Shown: positions 1 through 5,850 of the stretch, in pieces
How positions within the stretch are numbered: the first letter of the stretch is position 1
Layout: the number at the start of each line of letters is the position of its first letter
Assembly: GCA_035606335.1 (NCBI GenBank)
Contig: DATNFP010000178.1
Coordinates: forward strand, 1-19,139
Direction of reading: 5' to 3'
DNA length: 19,139 nt
Source: DATNFP01 sp035606335
GTDB lineage: Bacteria; Bacteroidota; Bacteroidia; Chitinophagales; Chitinophagaceae
Made by a program: the position numbers and the translations under genes
The notes under the pieces: generated by a model
Seen by the model: the letters and a program-made list of their open reading frames with translations, nothing else
What the model was told of the DNA's origin: nothing
Database searches by the model: none

Positions 1-413
1 GCCCAACCTTCCTGTGGAGTACCTGGCAGAAAATAATCGCCATAATAAGCCGGACTACCAACGATCCAACCATCTTTATCAGGATCGGCAACGAACCCAA
101 GGTTAGCTCCCAATGAATTACATGCAGATTCACAAAAGTTCCAAAAGGAAGCGGAACCACCACCAAATACAGGTCTTGGGAAGTAGCCCGATGGCGTATT
201 TATAGTGCTACCAAAGCCAAAATTGGGGGCTACCCCTACTTCTACATAATTACCCGCCAAGAAACCATTACAGGTATCCAGCTGCGCAGTAGCACGTTGA
301 ACAAAAAATGTAAGTATCAATACAATGATTGCCTTAACCGGACTTACCAATGCTTTGAGAGGGGTAAGGTATTTCGGATGGGATGATTTAGAATTGGATA
401 ACATTCTATTCAT
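1..413 (-). CDS. Secreted protein, N-terminal part only (gene runs off the left edge)
   Basis: An open frame of 137 full codons reads from an ATG at 413 to the window edge without a stop, so the C-terminal part is missing. The first 45 residues form a long, basic signal peptide: a polar lysine/serine stretch, a hydrophobic core (IIVLILTFFV) and a likely cleavage in ATA|QLD. A second in-frame ATG at 404 is also possible. The mature part is rich in Gly, Phe, Tyr and Pro, has four cysteines (DTCNGF, NFCESACNS), and carries FVADPDKDGW, then GSPAYYGDYFLPGTP. I recall similar openings in large Bacteroidota surface proteins that end in a T9SS type B sorting domain, but the end is not visible, so that is inference. 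It lies 42 bases downstream of the next secreted-protein gene on the same strand and is probably co-transcribed with it. Confidence 0.7.
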   Translation of the reverse strand, partial: MNRMLSNSKSSHPKYLTPLKALVSPVKAIIVLILTFFVQRATAQLDTCNGFLAGNYVEVGVAPNFGFGSTINTPSGYFPRPVFGGGSASFWNFCESACNSLGANLGFVADPDKDGWIVGSPAYYGDYFLPGTPQEGW

Positions 414-455
414 GTATTAAATTATTTGTAATAAATGTGACTTTTATATATTATT

Positions 456-896
456 CTATATTTTCTCGAATGGTATTGTTTTTATCTTATTCTTGTTTGC
501 ATCATAAACATCTATGTGATAACTACCAACCGGAAAGCTAGAGATATCAAATTTGCAATAATAGCGAAACAATGGTTTCTCAGGGGCCCATGTAATCAAA
601 GCTTTGCCGGAAGCATCCATAATATCAGCACTTAAAGCAATAGGATTAGCAGCTCCAATCATAAAGCGTAGTTCATCGTGCAGTGGTAAGGGGGAAAGCA
701 TATAATTGATATTAATGTGCTCCATTCCCTTTTTGCCAGGTGTATTAATCTCAAAATGGCCTCCGGTTGCAGTTGGATTGCGAACAGTATTTGTTTGAAA
801 ATCCGGATTGATTGCAGAGGATCCGTTAGAAGTTATAGTTTGAGCATTAACACTGCAAGCGTAAAATAATACTAAAAAGAATAACAGTTTTTTCAT
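456..896 (-). CDS. Small secreted protein with a T9SS sorting-domain-like C-terminus
   Basis: Hypothetical secreted protein of 146 residues. Residues 1-18 are a clear signal peptide (MKKLLFFLVLF, cleavage at VNA|Q). Residues 20-65 are polar and low in order. Residues 84-144 follow the pattern of the type A sorting domain: an NP opening, then DIMDASGKAL, a variable loop, FDISSFPVGSYHIDVYD and a closing basic strand (NKIKTIPFEK). In normal cargo this beta-sandwich is the C-terminal tag of a larger protein; here there is almost no passenger. It could be a small cargo protein, a partner of the secreted protein downstream, or an unrelated small beta-sandwich. The ATG start is well placed before the signal peptide. 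The promoter is unclear. Confidence 0.75.
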   Translation of the reverse strand: MKKLLFFLVLFYACSVNAQTITSNGSSAINPDFQTNTVRNPTATGGHFEINTPGKKGMEHININYMLSPLPLHDELRFMIGAANPIALSADIMDASGKALITWAPEKPLFRYYCKFDISSFPVGSYHIDVYDANKNKIKTIPFEKI

Positions 897-1117
897 AAAG
901 TGCTTTGATATATTTTATGAAGCAAAAAGATAAAGAGTGTAGTAATTATAAACAAGGTCTTAAAATTAACAATTACTTTTCAAATTTATTAAAATTCATT
1001 TAAAAATTAAATTAGAATAAAAAAGGTACTAATTGTTGATTACCTGCTTATTAAATATTCGCCGTTATTTGTTCACTATAGCACACAATTTACCTATTCC
1101 TTTATAAAGAGACGCTT

Positions 1118-1164
1118 AATAAAAAAAATAGGATGGGTATTTTAGAAAATTATTTTAAAATCCC
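1118..1164 (-). terminator. Probable intrinsic terminator of the bdhA-hydrolase unit
   Basis: On the minus strand, about 60 bases past the hydrolase stop, a stem of GGGATTTTA against TAAAAT(a)CCC (1135-1144 with 1156-1164, one bulged base, 11-base loop) is followed six bases later by a run of eight T (plus-strand A run 1121-1128). The stem is A/T-rich, so strength is uncertain. The rest of the 328-base gap 897-1224 is very A+T-rich and shows no gene or repeat that I can support. Confidence 0.5.
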
Positions 1165-1224
1165 TTAGATATTTGAAAAACAAGTGGTTTCAATAGCTGT
1201 TATTAAGTCCTTATTGGGAATTAT

Positions 1225-2085
1225 TTAAGATTTTGCTACGGATGTGAACTTATCTATCGCTTTTACTATTTGTTTTGCATCCCGGCCGTATAGCATTGTC
1301 TGATGATTGCCGTCTACAGCTACATAATGGGCATTTTTCATCATTTCAACTGTTTCCATGGCCTTTTCTTCAGGTAAAAGGGGTTCCCCCATCGTATAAT
1401 CGTCAAGAGCATTGATTAATAGTGTTGGCTGTGTAATGCGCTCAATATAATAAGGCCATGAAATATTGGCCACACCGTAAGATATTTCAATAATATCAGT
1501 CAGGTTACTACGGGTTTTTACAGTGCCATCGGGATCAATCTTTACGTCTGCCTGATAATAGCTGAGCATAGCATCGTCCCAAAAGGTATTGTATGGCGCC
1601 CTTTTTACATGACTGATATAATCATCCCAGGAAGGATACAGTGTATTAAAACGGGAAAAGGTATATGAAAGCATTTCCATAGCATTGGGATTCATTTCCG
1701 CCGCGGCATCCATAATTATTAATTTATCGACACGCCCAGGGTAAGAAGACGCTATGTAGAAGCCCAGTAAGCCTCCGAAAGAATGACCAGCTAATGTTAC
1801 CTTGTCTATATTTAAATGATCAAGCAATCCTATTATATCCAGCGCATGATCTTCCATACTATATTGAAAAGCGGGATGATCGCTTTGCCCGCGACCACGT
1901 AAATCAGGGCTTATTACACGAAAATGGGTGGTTAAGCAATTAGCAACAAGGCCGTCAAAAGCATGAGCATTTGCAGTAAGACCATGCATTAATAGTATGG
2001 GAGGGTTATCATTTTCGTAATCTATATAATGAAGATTGATGTTATTTACATTGATAAAATGGTCTGTAAAAAGAGGCTGATCCAT
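1225..2085 (-). CDS. Alpha/beta hydrolase fold protein
   Basis: Serine hydrolase of 286 residues, the usual size for a single-domain alpha/beta hydrolase. The oxyanion-hole motif HG is at 34-35, the nucleophile elbow GHSFGG at 100-105 (Ser102), the likely acid at Asp228/Asp229 (NALDD), and the catalytic His261 in GNHQTM. A cap region lies between about 130 and 210. There is no signal peptide, so it is cytoplasmic. DLRGRGQSD (61-69) is typical of the family that includes esterases, epoxide hydrolases, C-C bond hydrolases and enol-lactonases; the substrate cannot be read from sequence. It starts 52 bases after the 3-hydroxybutyrate dehydrogenase stop on the same strand, which suggests one transcript and perhaps a hydroxyacyl ester substrate, but this is inference only. 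The ATG start gives the expected N-terminal beta strand. Confidence 0.88.
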   Translation of the reverse strand: MDQPLFTDHFINVNNINLHYIDYENDNPPILLMHGLTANAHAFDGLVANCLTTHFRVISPDLRGRGQSDHPAFQYSMEDHALDIIGLLDHLNIDKVTLAGHSFGGLLGFYIASSYPGRVDKLIIMDAAAEMNPNAMEMLSYTFSRFNTLYPSWDDYISHVKRAPYNTFWDDAMLSYYQADVKIDPDGTVKTRSNLTDIIEISYGVANISWPYYIERITQPTLLINALDDYTMGEPLLPEEKAMETVEMMKNAHYVAVDGNHQTMLYGRDAKQIVKAIDKFTSVAKS

Positions 2086-2137
2086 GAAGGGAAATTAATG
2101 ATATAAGTCGAGTTGTTTAAACAAAGAGAAACATGAA

Positions 2138-2911
2138 CTATTGGGCTGTCCAACCAGCATCGACAGGTAATGCAATACCAGTAAGCGTTGTAGAGTCATC
2201 TGCAGCCATAAAAAGAGCAGTACGTGCAATCAGCCCGATAGGTACGAACTCCTTTACTGCGTGTCTTTCCAAAATCACTTTTTCTACAACATCATGTTCT
2301 GACATATTATGCGCTTTGGCCTGTTCCGGTATCTGCTTATCCACCAATGGGGTTTTTACGTAACCCGGGCAAATAGCATTCGCTGTGATACCAAAGGCAG
2401 CACCTTCAAGCGCAATGGTTTTAGTGAACCCAACTATTCCATGCTTTGCAGCTACATAAGCGCTTTTGAACTCAGAAGCGCGCAAGCCATGTGCTGAAGC
2501 GATATTTATAACCCGGCCAAACTTCTGTTCCTTCATTTTGGGCCATACGGCTTTAGTAGCATGAAAAGCGGCAGTAAGATTTATTGCGATTATGTCGTTC
2601 CATTTTTGCTCGGGAAAGTCTTCCAGTGGTGCAACATATTGGATGCCTGCATTATTGACCAAAACGTGTATAGCTCCAAAAGTGTTGATAGCATCTGCAA
2701 CCATTTGCCGTATCTGCTCAGGGAAAAGAAGATTTGCAGGAGAGAATGTGTGTTTGATCTTGTACTCATCGGCTACCTGCTGCGCTATTTCTGCACCATT
2801 GGTTTCGAGACCATTGAATGCAATATTGTAACCTTCTGCTGCAAATGCCTTTGCTATACCCAGGCCGATACCACTAGTGCTGCCTGTGATAAGAATTGTT
2901 TTTTGTGCCAC
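2138..2911 (-). CDS. bdhA: D-3-hydroxybutyrate dehydrogenase (SDR family)
   Basis: Cytoplasmic NAD-dependent short-chain dehydrogenase of 257 residues that interconverts D-3-hydroxybutyrate and acetoacetate. The nucleotide-binding TGSTSGIG is at 9-16, NNAG at 86-89, the catalytic set is Asn111, Ser139, Tyr152 and Lys156. The substrate-pocket residues I know for Pseudomonas fragi HBDH (Gln94, His144, Lys152, Gln196, Trp257) all have counterparts at a constant shift of three (Gln91, His141, Lys149, Gln193, Trp254); Trp187 is replaced by Tyr184. The end GWTAQ is typical of this enzyme. The start is GTG: an in-frame TAA lies two codons upstream and the next Met is at residue 70, beyond the nucleotide-binding motif. 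It is the first gene of a two-gene unit with the hydrolase. Confidence in function is high; the symbol may also be written bdh or hbdH. Confidence 0.92.
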   Translation of the reverse strand: MAQKTILITGSTSGIGLGIAKAFAAEGYNIAFNGLETNGAEIAQQVADEYKIKHTFSPANLLFPEQIRQMVADAINTFGAIHVLVNNAGIQYVAPLEDFPEQKWNDIIAINLTAAFHATKAVWPKMKEQKFGRVINIASAHGLRASEFKSAYVAAKHGIVGFTKTIALEGAAFGITANAICPGYVKTPLVDKQIPEQAKAHNMSEHDVVEKVILERHAVKEFVPIGLIARTALFMAADDSTTLTGIALPVDAGWTAQ

Positions 2912-3020
2912 GATTTAAAAGATTTTTTGAGATGCGAGAAATTATACGTTGTAAAGTTGGGAGTTAGTGGTGAATTTCTATCTTAATTTTTTAGCGAATA
3001 CAGATATTATTATTTATCCT

Positions 3021-3073
3021 GGAAAGTAAATTTGAAAATGGAATTCCCCATTGCTTTTAAAATTTACATTTTC
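3021..3073. repeat. Imperfect 53-base palindrome between bdhA and rplK
   Basis: The outer arms GTAAATTT (3026-3033) and AAATTTAC (3060-3067) are perfect inverted copies. Allowing one bulged A they extend to GGAAA (3021-3025) against TTTTC (3069-3073). Inside, AATGG (3037-3041) pairs with CCATT (3048-3052) around the loop AATTCC, with bulges between the inner and outer stems. It lies about 110 bases before the bdhA start and 380 before rplK, so it could be a bdhA leader or operator element. Function is unknown. Confidence 0.5.
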
Positions 3074-3166
3074 GCACTTTTAAATTGATAATCAGCTATT
3101 TAAGTTATTTTTTGAGGCAAAAACTTACCCAATTATTCCCCATTTATGTCCGTTGTATTATTTAGC

Positions 3167-3273
3167 TAATTGAGAAAATCTCCAATTAATAAGCAGTTTT
3201 GCTACTTATAAAGGCAATTTAACTTTATGAAGACATTATCCCAAGTTAAGATGTCCACATTATCAATATTGCC
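3167..3273. other. Three adjoining potential hairpins in the bdhA-rplK spacer
   Basis: Three stem-loops follow each other almost without gaps: 3167-3188 (TAATTG AGA / TCT CAATTA with one bulged C), 3189-3209 (ATAAG / CTTAT with an inner AG/CT), and 3213-3273 (outer GGCAAT/ATTGCC, inner TTAACTT 3219-3225 with AAGTTAA 3243-3249). The last also holds a direct repeat ACATTATC (3233-3240, 3257-3264). The region is A+T-rich, which makes chance pairing easy. It may be part of a small RNA or regulatory region. Apart from these hairpins, the palindrome at 3021-3073 and the promoter and leader of rplK, I see nothing in 2912-3455. Confidence 0.3.
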
Positions 3274-3337
3274 TTAATAGCACGATTACATTTAGAATTC
3301 CAATAATATAATTGCTAAAAATTGTCACAAAATTTTT

Positions 3338-3367
3338 TTTGTACTATATAGAATTGTCTTACTTTTG
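3338..3367 (+). promoter_or_regulatory. Promoter of the rplKAJL operon, Bacteroidota type
   Basis: TTTG (3338-3341), an 18-base spacer and TACTTTTG (3360-3367) match the Bacteroidota -33/-7 consensus TTTG...TAnnTTTG, with all eight -7 positions satisfied. Transcription would begin near 3373, giving an rplK leader of about 80 bases. A perfect -7 box fits a highly expressed ribosomal operon. Confidence 0.7.
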
Positions 3368-3413
3368 CACTCCAATTCTCAATATTGCTCTTATTATAAG
3401 GTTGCATTTGGGA

Positions 3414-3432
3414 GAGTTGTTTAAGACAATTC
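3414..3432 (+). promoter_or_regulatory. Hairpin in the rplK leader, possible feedback site
   Basis: GAGTTGTT (3414-3421) pairs with GACAATTC (3425-3432) over eight positions, two of them G-T, around a three-base loop, ending 23 bases before the rplK start. In many bacteria L1 represses the L11-L1 transcript by binding its leader, so an L1 site here is plausible. I did not recognise the L1-binding consensus, so the role is inference. The 3' arm is also one half of an 11-base inverted repeat with 3351-3361. Confidence 0.3.
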
Positions 3433-3455
3433 GTTAAAACCAAAAAGAAAGGAAA

Positions 3456-3899
3456 ATGGCTAAAGAAATTACCGGCTATGTAAAGCTGCAAGTAAAAGGC
3501 GGCCAAGCCAACCCGGCACCACCAATCGGCCCAGCACTGGGTTCTAAGGGTGTCAACATTATGGAGTTCTGCAAGCAATTTAATGCACGTACGCAGGACA
3601 GAATAGGAAAAGTGCTCCCCGTAACACTTACTGTTTATTCTGACAAGTCTTTCGACTTCGTTATCAAAACTCCTCCTGCTGCTGTACAGCTTATGGATGC
3701 TGCAAAGCAAGCAAAAGGTTCTAAAGAACCTAACAGACAGAAGGTAGGTAAGGTAACCTGGATGCAGGTAGAAGAAATCGCCAAAGACAAAATGCCTGAT
3801 CTAAACTGCTTTACGCTGGAAAGCGCCATGAGAATGGTTGCCGGCACTGCACGCAGTATGGGCTTCACTGTTGAAGGCGCAGCGCCCTGGGAAAAATAA
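3456..3899 (+). CDS. rplK: 50S ribosomal protein L11
   Basis: L11 of 147 residues, the usual length. It binds the GTPase-associated region of 23S rRNA at the base of the L7/L12 stalk. The N-terminal proline-rich stretch (NPAPPIGPALG, 19-29) that is involved in stringent-response and factor signalling is intact, followed by KGVNIMEFCKQFN. The C-terminal rRNA-binding domain ends in the typical GTARSMGFTVEG. The ATG is preceded by AAGGA at close spacing. It is the first gene of the operon: nothing like nusG or secE lies before it, and the spacer holds its own promoter. It is 34 bases ahead of rplA. Confidence 0.98.
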   Translation: MAKEITGYVKLQVKGGQANPAPPIGPALGSKGVNIMEFCKQFNARTQDRIGKVLPVTLTVYSDKSFDFVIKTPPAAVQLMDAAKQAKGSKEPNRQKVGKVTWMQVEEIAKDKMPDLNCFTLESAMRMVAGTARSMGFTVEGAAPWEK

Positions 3900-3933
3900 T
3901 CCATTGGTTAACCTTATTTAAAATTTTGTAGCG

Positions 3934-4623
3934 ATGGCAATCACTAAAAAAAGAAAAGCTGTAGAAGCTAAACTTGATAAAAACAAAGAATATACACTAA
4001 CTGAGGCTGCAGCCCTGGTGAAAGAAGTGAATCTCACCAAATTTGACAGCTCAGTAGATATGCATATACGCCTTGGTGTAGACCCAAAGAAGGCTGACCA
4101 GGCAATACGCGGTACAGTAACCCTGCCTCATGGCACGGGTAAAACCAAACGTGTGTTGGTACTGTGCACACCAGATAAAGAAAACGACGCGAAAAATGCA
4201 GGTGCAGATTATGTGGGCCTGGATGAATTCGTGCAGAAAATAGAAGGTGGCTGGACAGATGTGGATGTGATAATAGCGACTCCATCTGTGATGCCTAAAA
4301 TAGGGAAGTTAGGTAAGATATTAGGCCCCCGTAACCTGATGCCAAACCCTAAAACAGGTACTGTAACTAATGACGTTGCAGCAGCTGTAACAGAAGTGAA
4401 AGGTGGTAAGATAGCTTTTAAAATAGACAAAGCAGGCATTATACATGCTTCCATCGGCCGTGTATCTTTTGAGCCAACCAAGATTGCAGAAAATGCACAG
4501 GAGCTTATTAATACATTGGTTCGTTTAAAGCCTGCAACGGCTAAAGGCGCTTACCTGAAAGGTATCAGCATTGCATCTACCATGAGCCCAGGTTTAACCA
4601 TTGATACTAAAACCGTGGCTTAA
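3934..4623 (+). CDS. rplA: 50S ribosomal protein L1
   Basis: L1 of 229 residues, which forms the mobile stalk at the E site of the large subunit and often represses its own operon by binding the mRNA leader. The conserved opening of domain II (GTVTLPHGTGKTKRVLVL, 60-77) and the family signature GKLGKILGPRNLMPNPKTG (124-142) are present, as is the C-terminal KGAYLKGISIASTMSPG. Length is normal and no frameshift is seen. It is the second gene of rplKAJL, with an 82-base gap before rplJ. Confidence 0.98.
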   Translation: MAITKKRKAVEAKLDKNKEYTLTEAAALVKEVNLTKFDSSVDMHIRLGVDPKKADQAIRGTVTLPHGTGKTKRVLVLCTPDKENDAKNAGADYVGLDEFVQKIEGGWTDVDVIIATPSVMPKIGKLGKILGPRNLMPNPKTGTVTNDVAAAVTEVKGGKIAFKIDKAGIIHASIGRVSFEPTKIAENAQELINTLVRLKPATAKGAYLKGISIASTMSPGLTIDTKTVA

Positions 4624-4705
4624 CCCTCTGCCCTTATGGACAGAAATGTGATAAATAAATTTTAAATCACACCTTCTAACGCACTGGAGGTAAAATTTTA
4701 AAGAA
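4624..4705 (+). promoter_or_regulatory. rplA-rplJ spacer with two hairpins, candidate L10 leader
   Basis: An 82-base spacer holds CTGcCC-TTAT-GGaCAG (4628-4643) and TGTGAT...ATCACA (4647-4652 with 4666-4671). In many bacteria the L10(L12) complex binds a folded rplJ leader and represses rplJL translation; position and size fit that role, but I could not confirm the kink-turn motif of the known L10 leader. GGAGG at 4686-4690 is 15 bases from the ATG, too far for a normal Shine-Dalgarno, and might belong to the leader fold. Confidence 0.3.
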
Positions 4706-5236
4706 ATGACACCAGCTCAAAAAAATGAAGCAATAGAACTACTGAAGGAGAAATTCTCTCAGTATAATAATTTTTATATCACCAATACCGAAGCATTAAC
4801 GGTAGAACAGGTGACCAAACTGCGCCGTATCTGCTTTGAAAAGAAAGTAGAAATGAAAGTGGCCAAGAATACCCTTATCCGCAAGGCACTGGAACAACTG
4901 GACGGCGATCGCTATAAAGGTGCATTTGACGCACTGCATGGTGTAACTGCACTTCTCTTTTCTGAAAACGCGAAAGAACCAGCATTGATCATTAGCACTT
5001 TCCGCAAAGAGAATAATAATGAGAAACCAGTGTTGAAGGCAGCATTTGTAGATGGGGACGTGTTTATGGGCGACAACCAACTAGAAGCACTGAGAACACT
5101 GAAAGGCAAGAACGAACTTATCGGCGAAATCATTGGCTTACTGCAATCTCCTGCCAAGAACGTTATCAGCGGTCTTAACGCAGGCAGCAAACTGGCAAGC
5201 TTAGTGAAAGCAGTTGAAGATCGTGCACAAGCTTAA
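4706..5236 (+). CDS. rplJ: 50S ribosomal protein L10
   Basis: L10 of 176 residues, the base of the ribosomal stalk that carries L7/L12 dimers. The N-terminal rRNA-binding domain shows the family pattern NNFYITNTEALTVEQVTKLRR and VAKNTLIRKAL; the C-terminal helix for L12 binding lies in about 140-176 (LQSPAKNVISGLNAGSKLA...). Position between rplA and rplL is canonical. The rplJ-rplL gap is 92 bases, A+T-rich, with a weak hairpin GGGAAT-aac-ATTTCC just after the rplJ stop that could tune the known excess of L12 over L10. Confidence 0.97.
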   Translation: MTPAQKNEAIELLKEKFSQYNNFYITNTEALTVEQVTKLRRICFEKKVEMKVAKNTLIRKALEQLDGDRYKGAFDALHGVTALLFSENAKEPALIISTFRKENNNEKPVLKAAFVDGDVFMGDNQLEALRTLKGKNELIGEIIGLLQSPAKNVISGLNAGSKLASLVKAVEDRAQA

Positions 5237-5328
5237 TAAAACCGGGAATAACATTTCCACATTAACAATGGCTTCCAAGACCAACTATATTAAAATTTAA
5301 ATTTTTAAACACATTAAAACATCATAAG

Positions 5329-5706
5329 ATGGCAGATTTAAAATCATTTGCAGAACAACTTGTTAACCTTACTGTAAAAGAAGTTAACGAATTAGCTAAA
5401 ATACTGAAAGACGAATACGGCATTGAACCAGCTGCTGCTGCAGTTGCTGTAGCCGCTCCAGCTGCTGGTGCTGCTGCTCCTGCTGCTGAAGAAAAATCAG
5501 CTTTTAACGTAATATTGAAAGCTGCCGGTGCTAACAAGCTGAATGTTGTAAAAGCAGTTAAAGACCTTACAGGTCTTGGCCTGAAAGAAGCTAAGGAATT
5601 AGTAGATGGCGCTCCTAAGAATGTAAAAGAAGGTATCAGCAAAGCTGATGCTGAAGCTCTTGCTGCTAAACTGAAAGAAGCAGGTGCTGAAGTAGAAATC
5701 GCTTAA
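5329..5706 (+). CDS. rplL: 50S ribosomal protein L7/L12
   Basis: L7/L12 of 125 residues, the multi-copy stalk protein that recruits translation factors. The N-terminal dimerisation domain spans about 1-33, the flexible hinge 34-54 is almost only Ala, Pro, Gly and Val, and the C-terminal factor-binding domain holds KLNVVKAVKDLTGLGLKEAK (70-89) and VDGAP. The hinge is encoded mainly by GCT codons, making a GCT-rich low-complexity stretch (about 5430-5490), consistent with strong codon bias in a highly expressed gene. It is the last gene of the operon; in most bacteria rpoB would follow, but here a terminator does. Confidence 0.98.
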   Translation: MADLKSFAEQLVNLTVKEVNELAKILKDEYGIEPAAAAVAVAAPAAGAAAPAAEEKSAFNVILKAAGANKLNVVKAVKDLTGLGLKEAKELVDGAPKNVKEGISKADAEALAAKLKEAGAEVEIA

Positions 5707-5727
5707 TTTCTATTAGATTATAATTAG

Positions 5728-5757
5728 AAAGTCCTTCCCTCGAGGGGAGGACTTTTT
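5728..5757 (+). terminator. Strong intrinsic terminator after rplL
   Basis: AAAGTCCTTCCC (5728-5739) pairs with GGGGAGGACTTT (5744-5755) over 12 positions (one G-T) around the loop TCGA, and is followed by a T-rich tail (TTTTTGTTTTT). It starts 21 bases after the rplL stop, so the ribosomal operon ends here. Confidence 0.88.
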
Positions 5758-5794
5758 GTTTTTAGGAATTTTTATGACCTTTAAAAAATAGCTG

Positions 5795-5826
5795 TTTGAT
5801 AATAAATATTATTCAGGTTACGTTTT
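5795..5826 (+). promoter_or_regulatory. Candidate promoter of the DUF5686 gene
   Basis: TTTG (5795-5798), a 20-base spacer and TACGTTTT (5819-5826), one mismatch from TAnnTTTG at the last base. It would start transcription about 20 bases before the ATG at 5851. It lies just past the rplL terminator, so the gene needs its own promoter. Confidence 0.42.
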
Positions 5827-5850
5827 AGTTCATAATCCCATATCCTTCAG

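Noticed and set aside
923..955. Promoter for the small secreted protein (TTG, 20 bases, then TATCTTTTTG on the minus strand)
   Set aside because: The -7 box has two extra bases compared with TAnnTTTG; too weak to list as a feature.
2561..2986. Cys-rich 141-residue open frame on the plus strand opposite bdhA
   Set aside because: It lies almost wholly antisense to a well-supported dehydrogenase gene; the cysteines come from the reverse reading of Ala/Gly codons.
3227..3277. Tiny 16-codon open frame (MKTLSQVKMSTLSILP) in the spacer before rplK
   Set aside because: It is too short to distinguish from chance, lies inside overlapping hairpins and has no clear promoter or ribosome-binding site.
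2912..3455. Possible tRNA-Trp, secE or nusG before rplK
   Set aside because: Searched by eye on both strands; no cloverleaf, TTCGA-type T-loop or coding frame was found.
3315..3710. 131-residue open frame antisense to the start of rplK
   Set aside because: It overlaps the promoter and the coding region of rplK and has no recognisable domain or signal.
5430..5490. GCT-rich trinucleotide tract in rplL as an unstable repeat
   Set aside because: It encodes the normal Ala/Pro-rich hinge of L7/L12 and reflects codon bias in a highly expressed gene.
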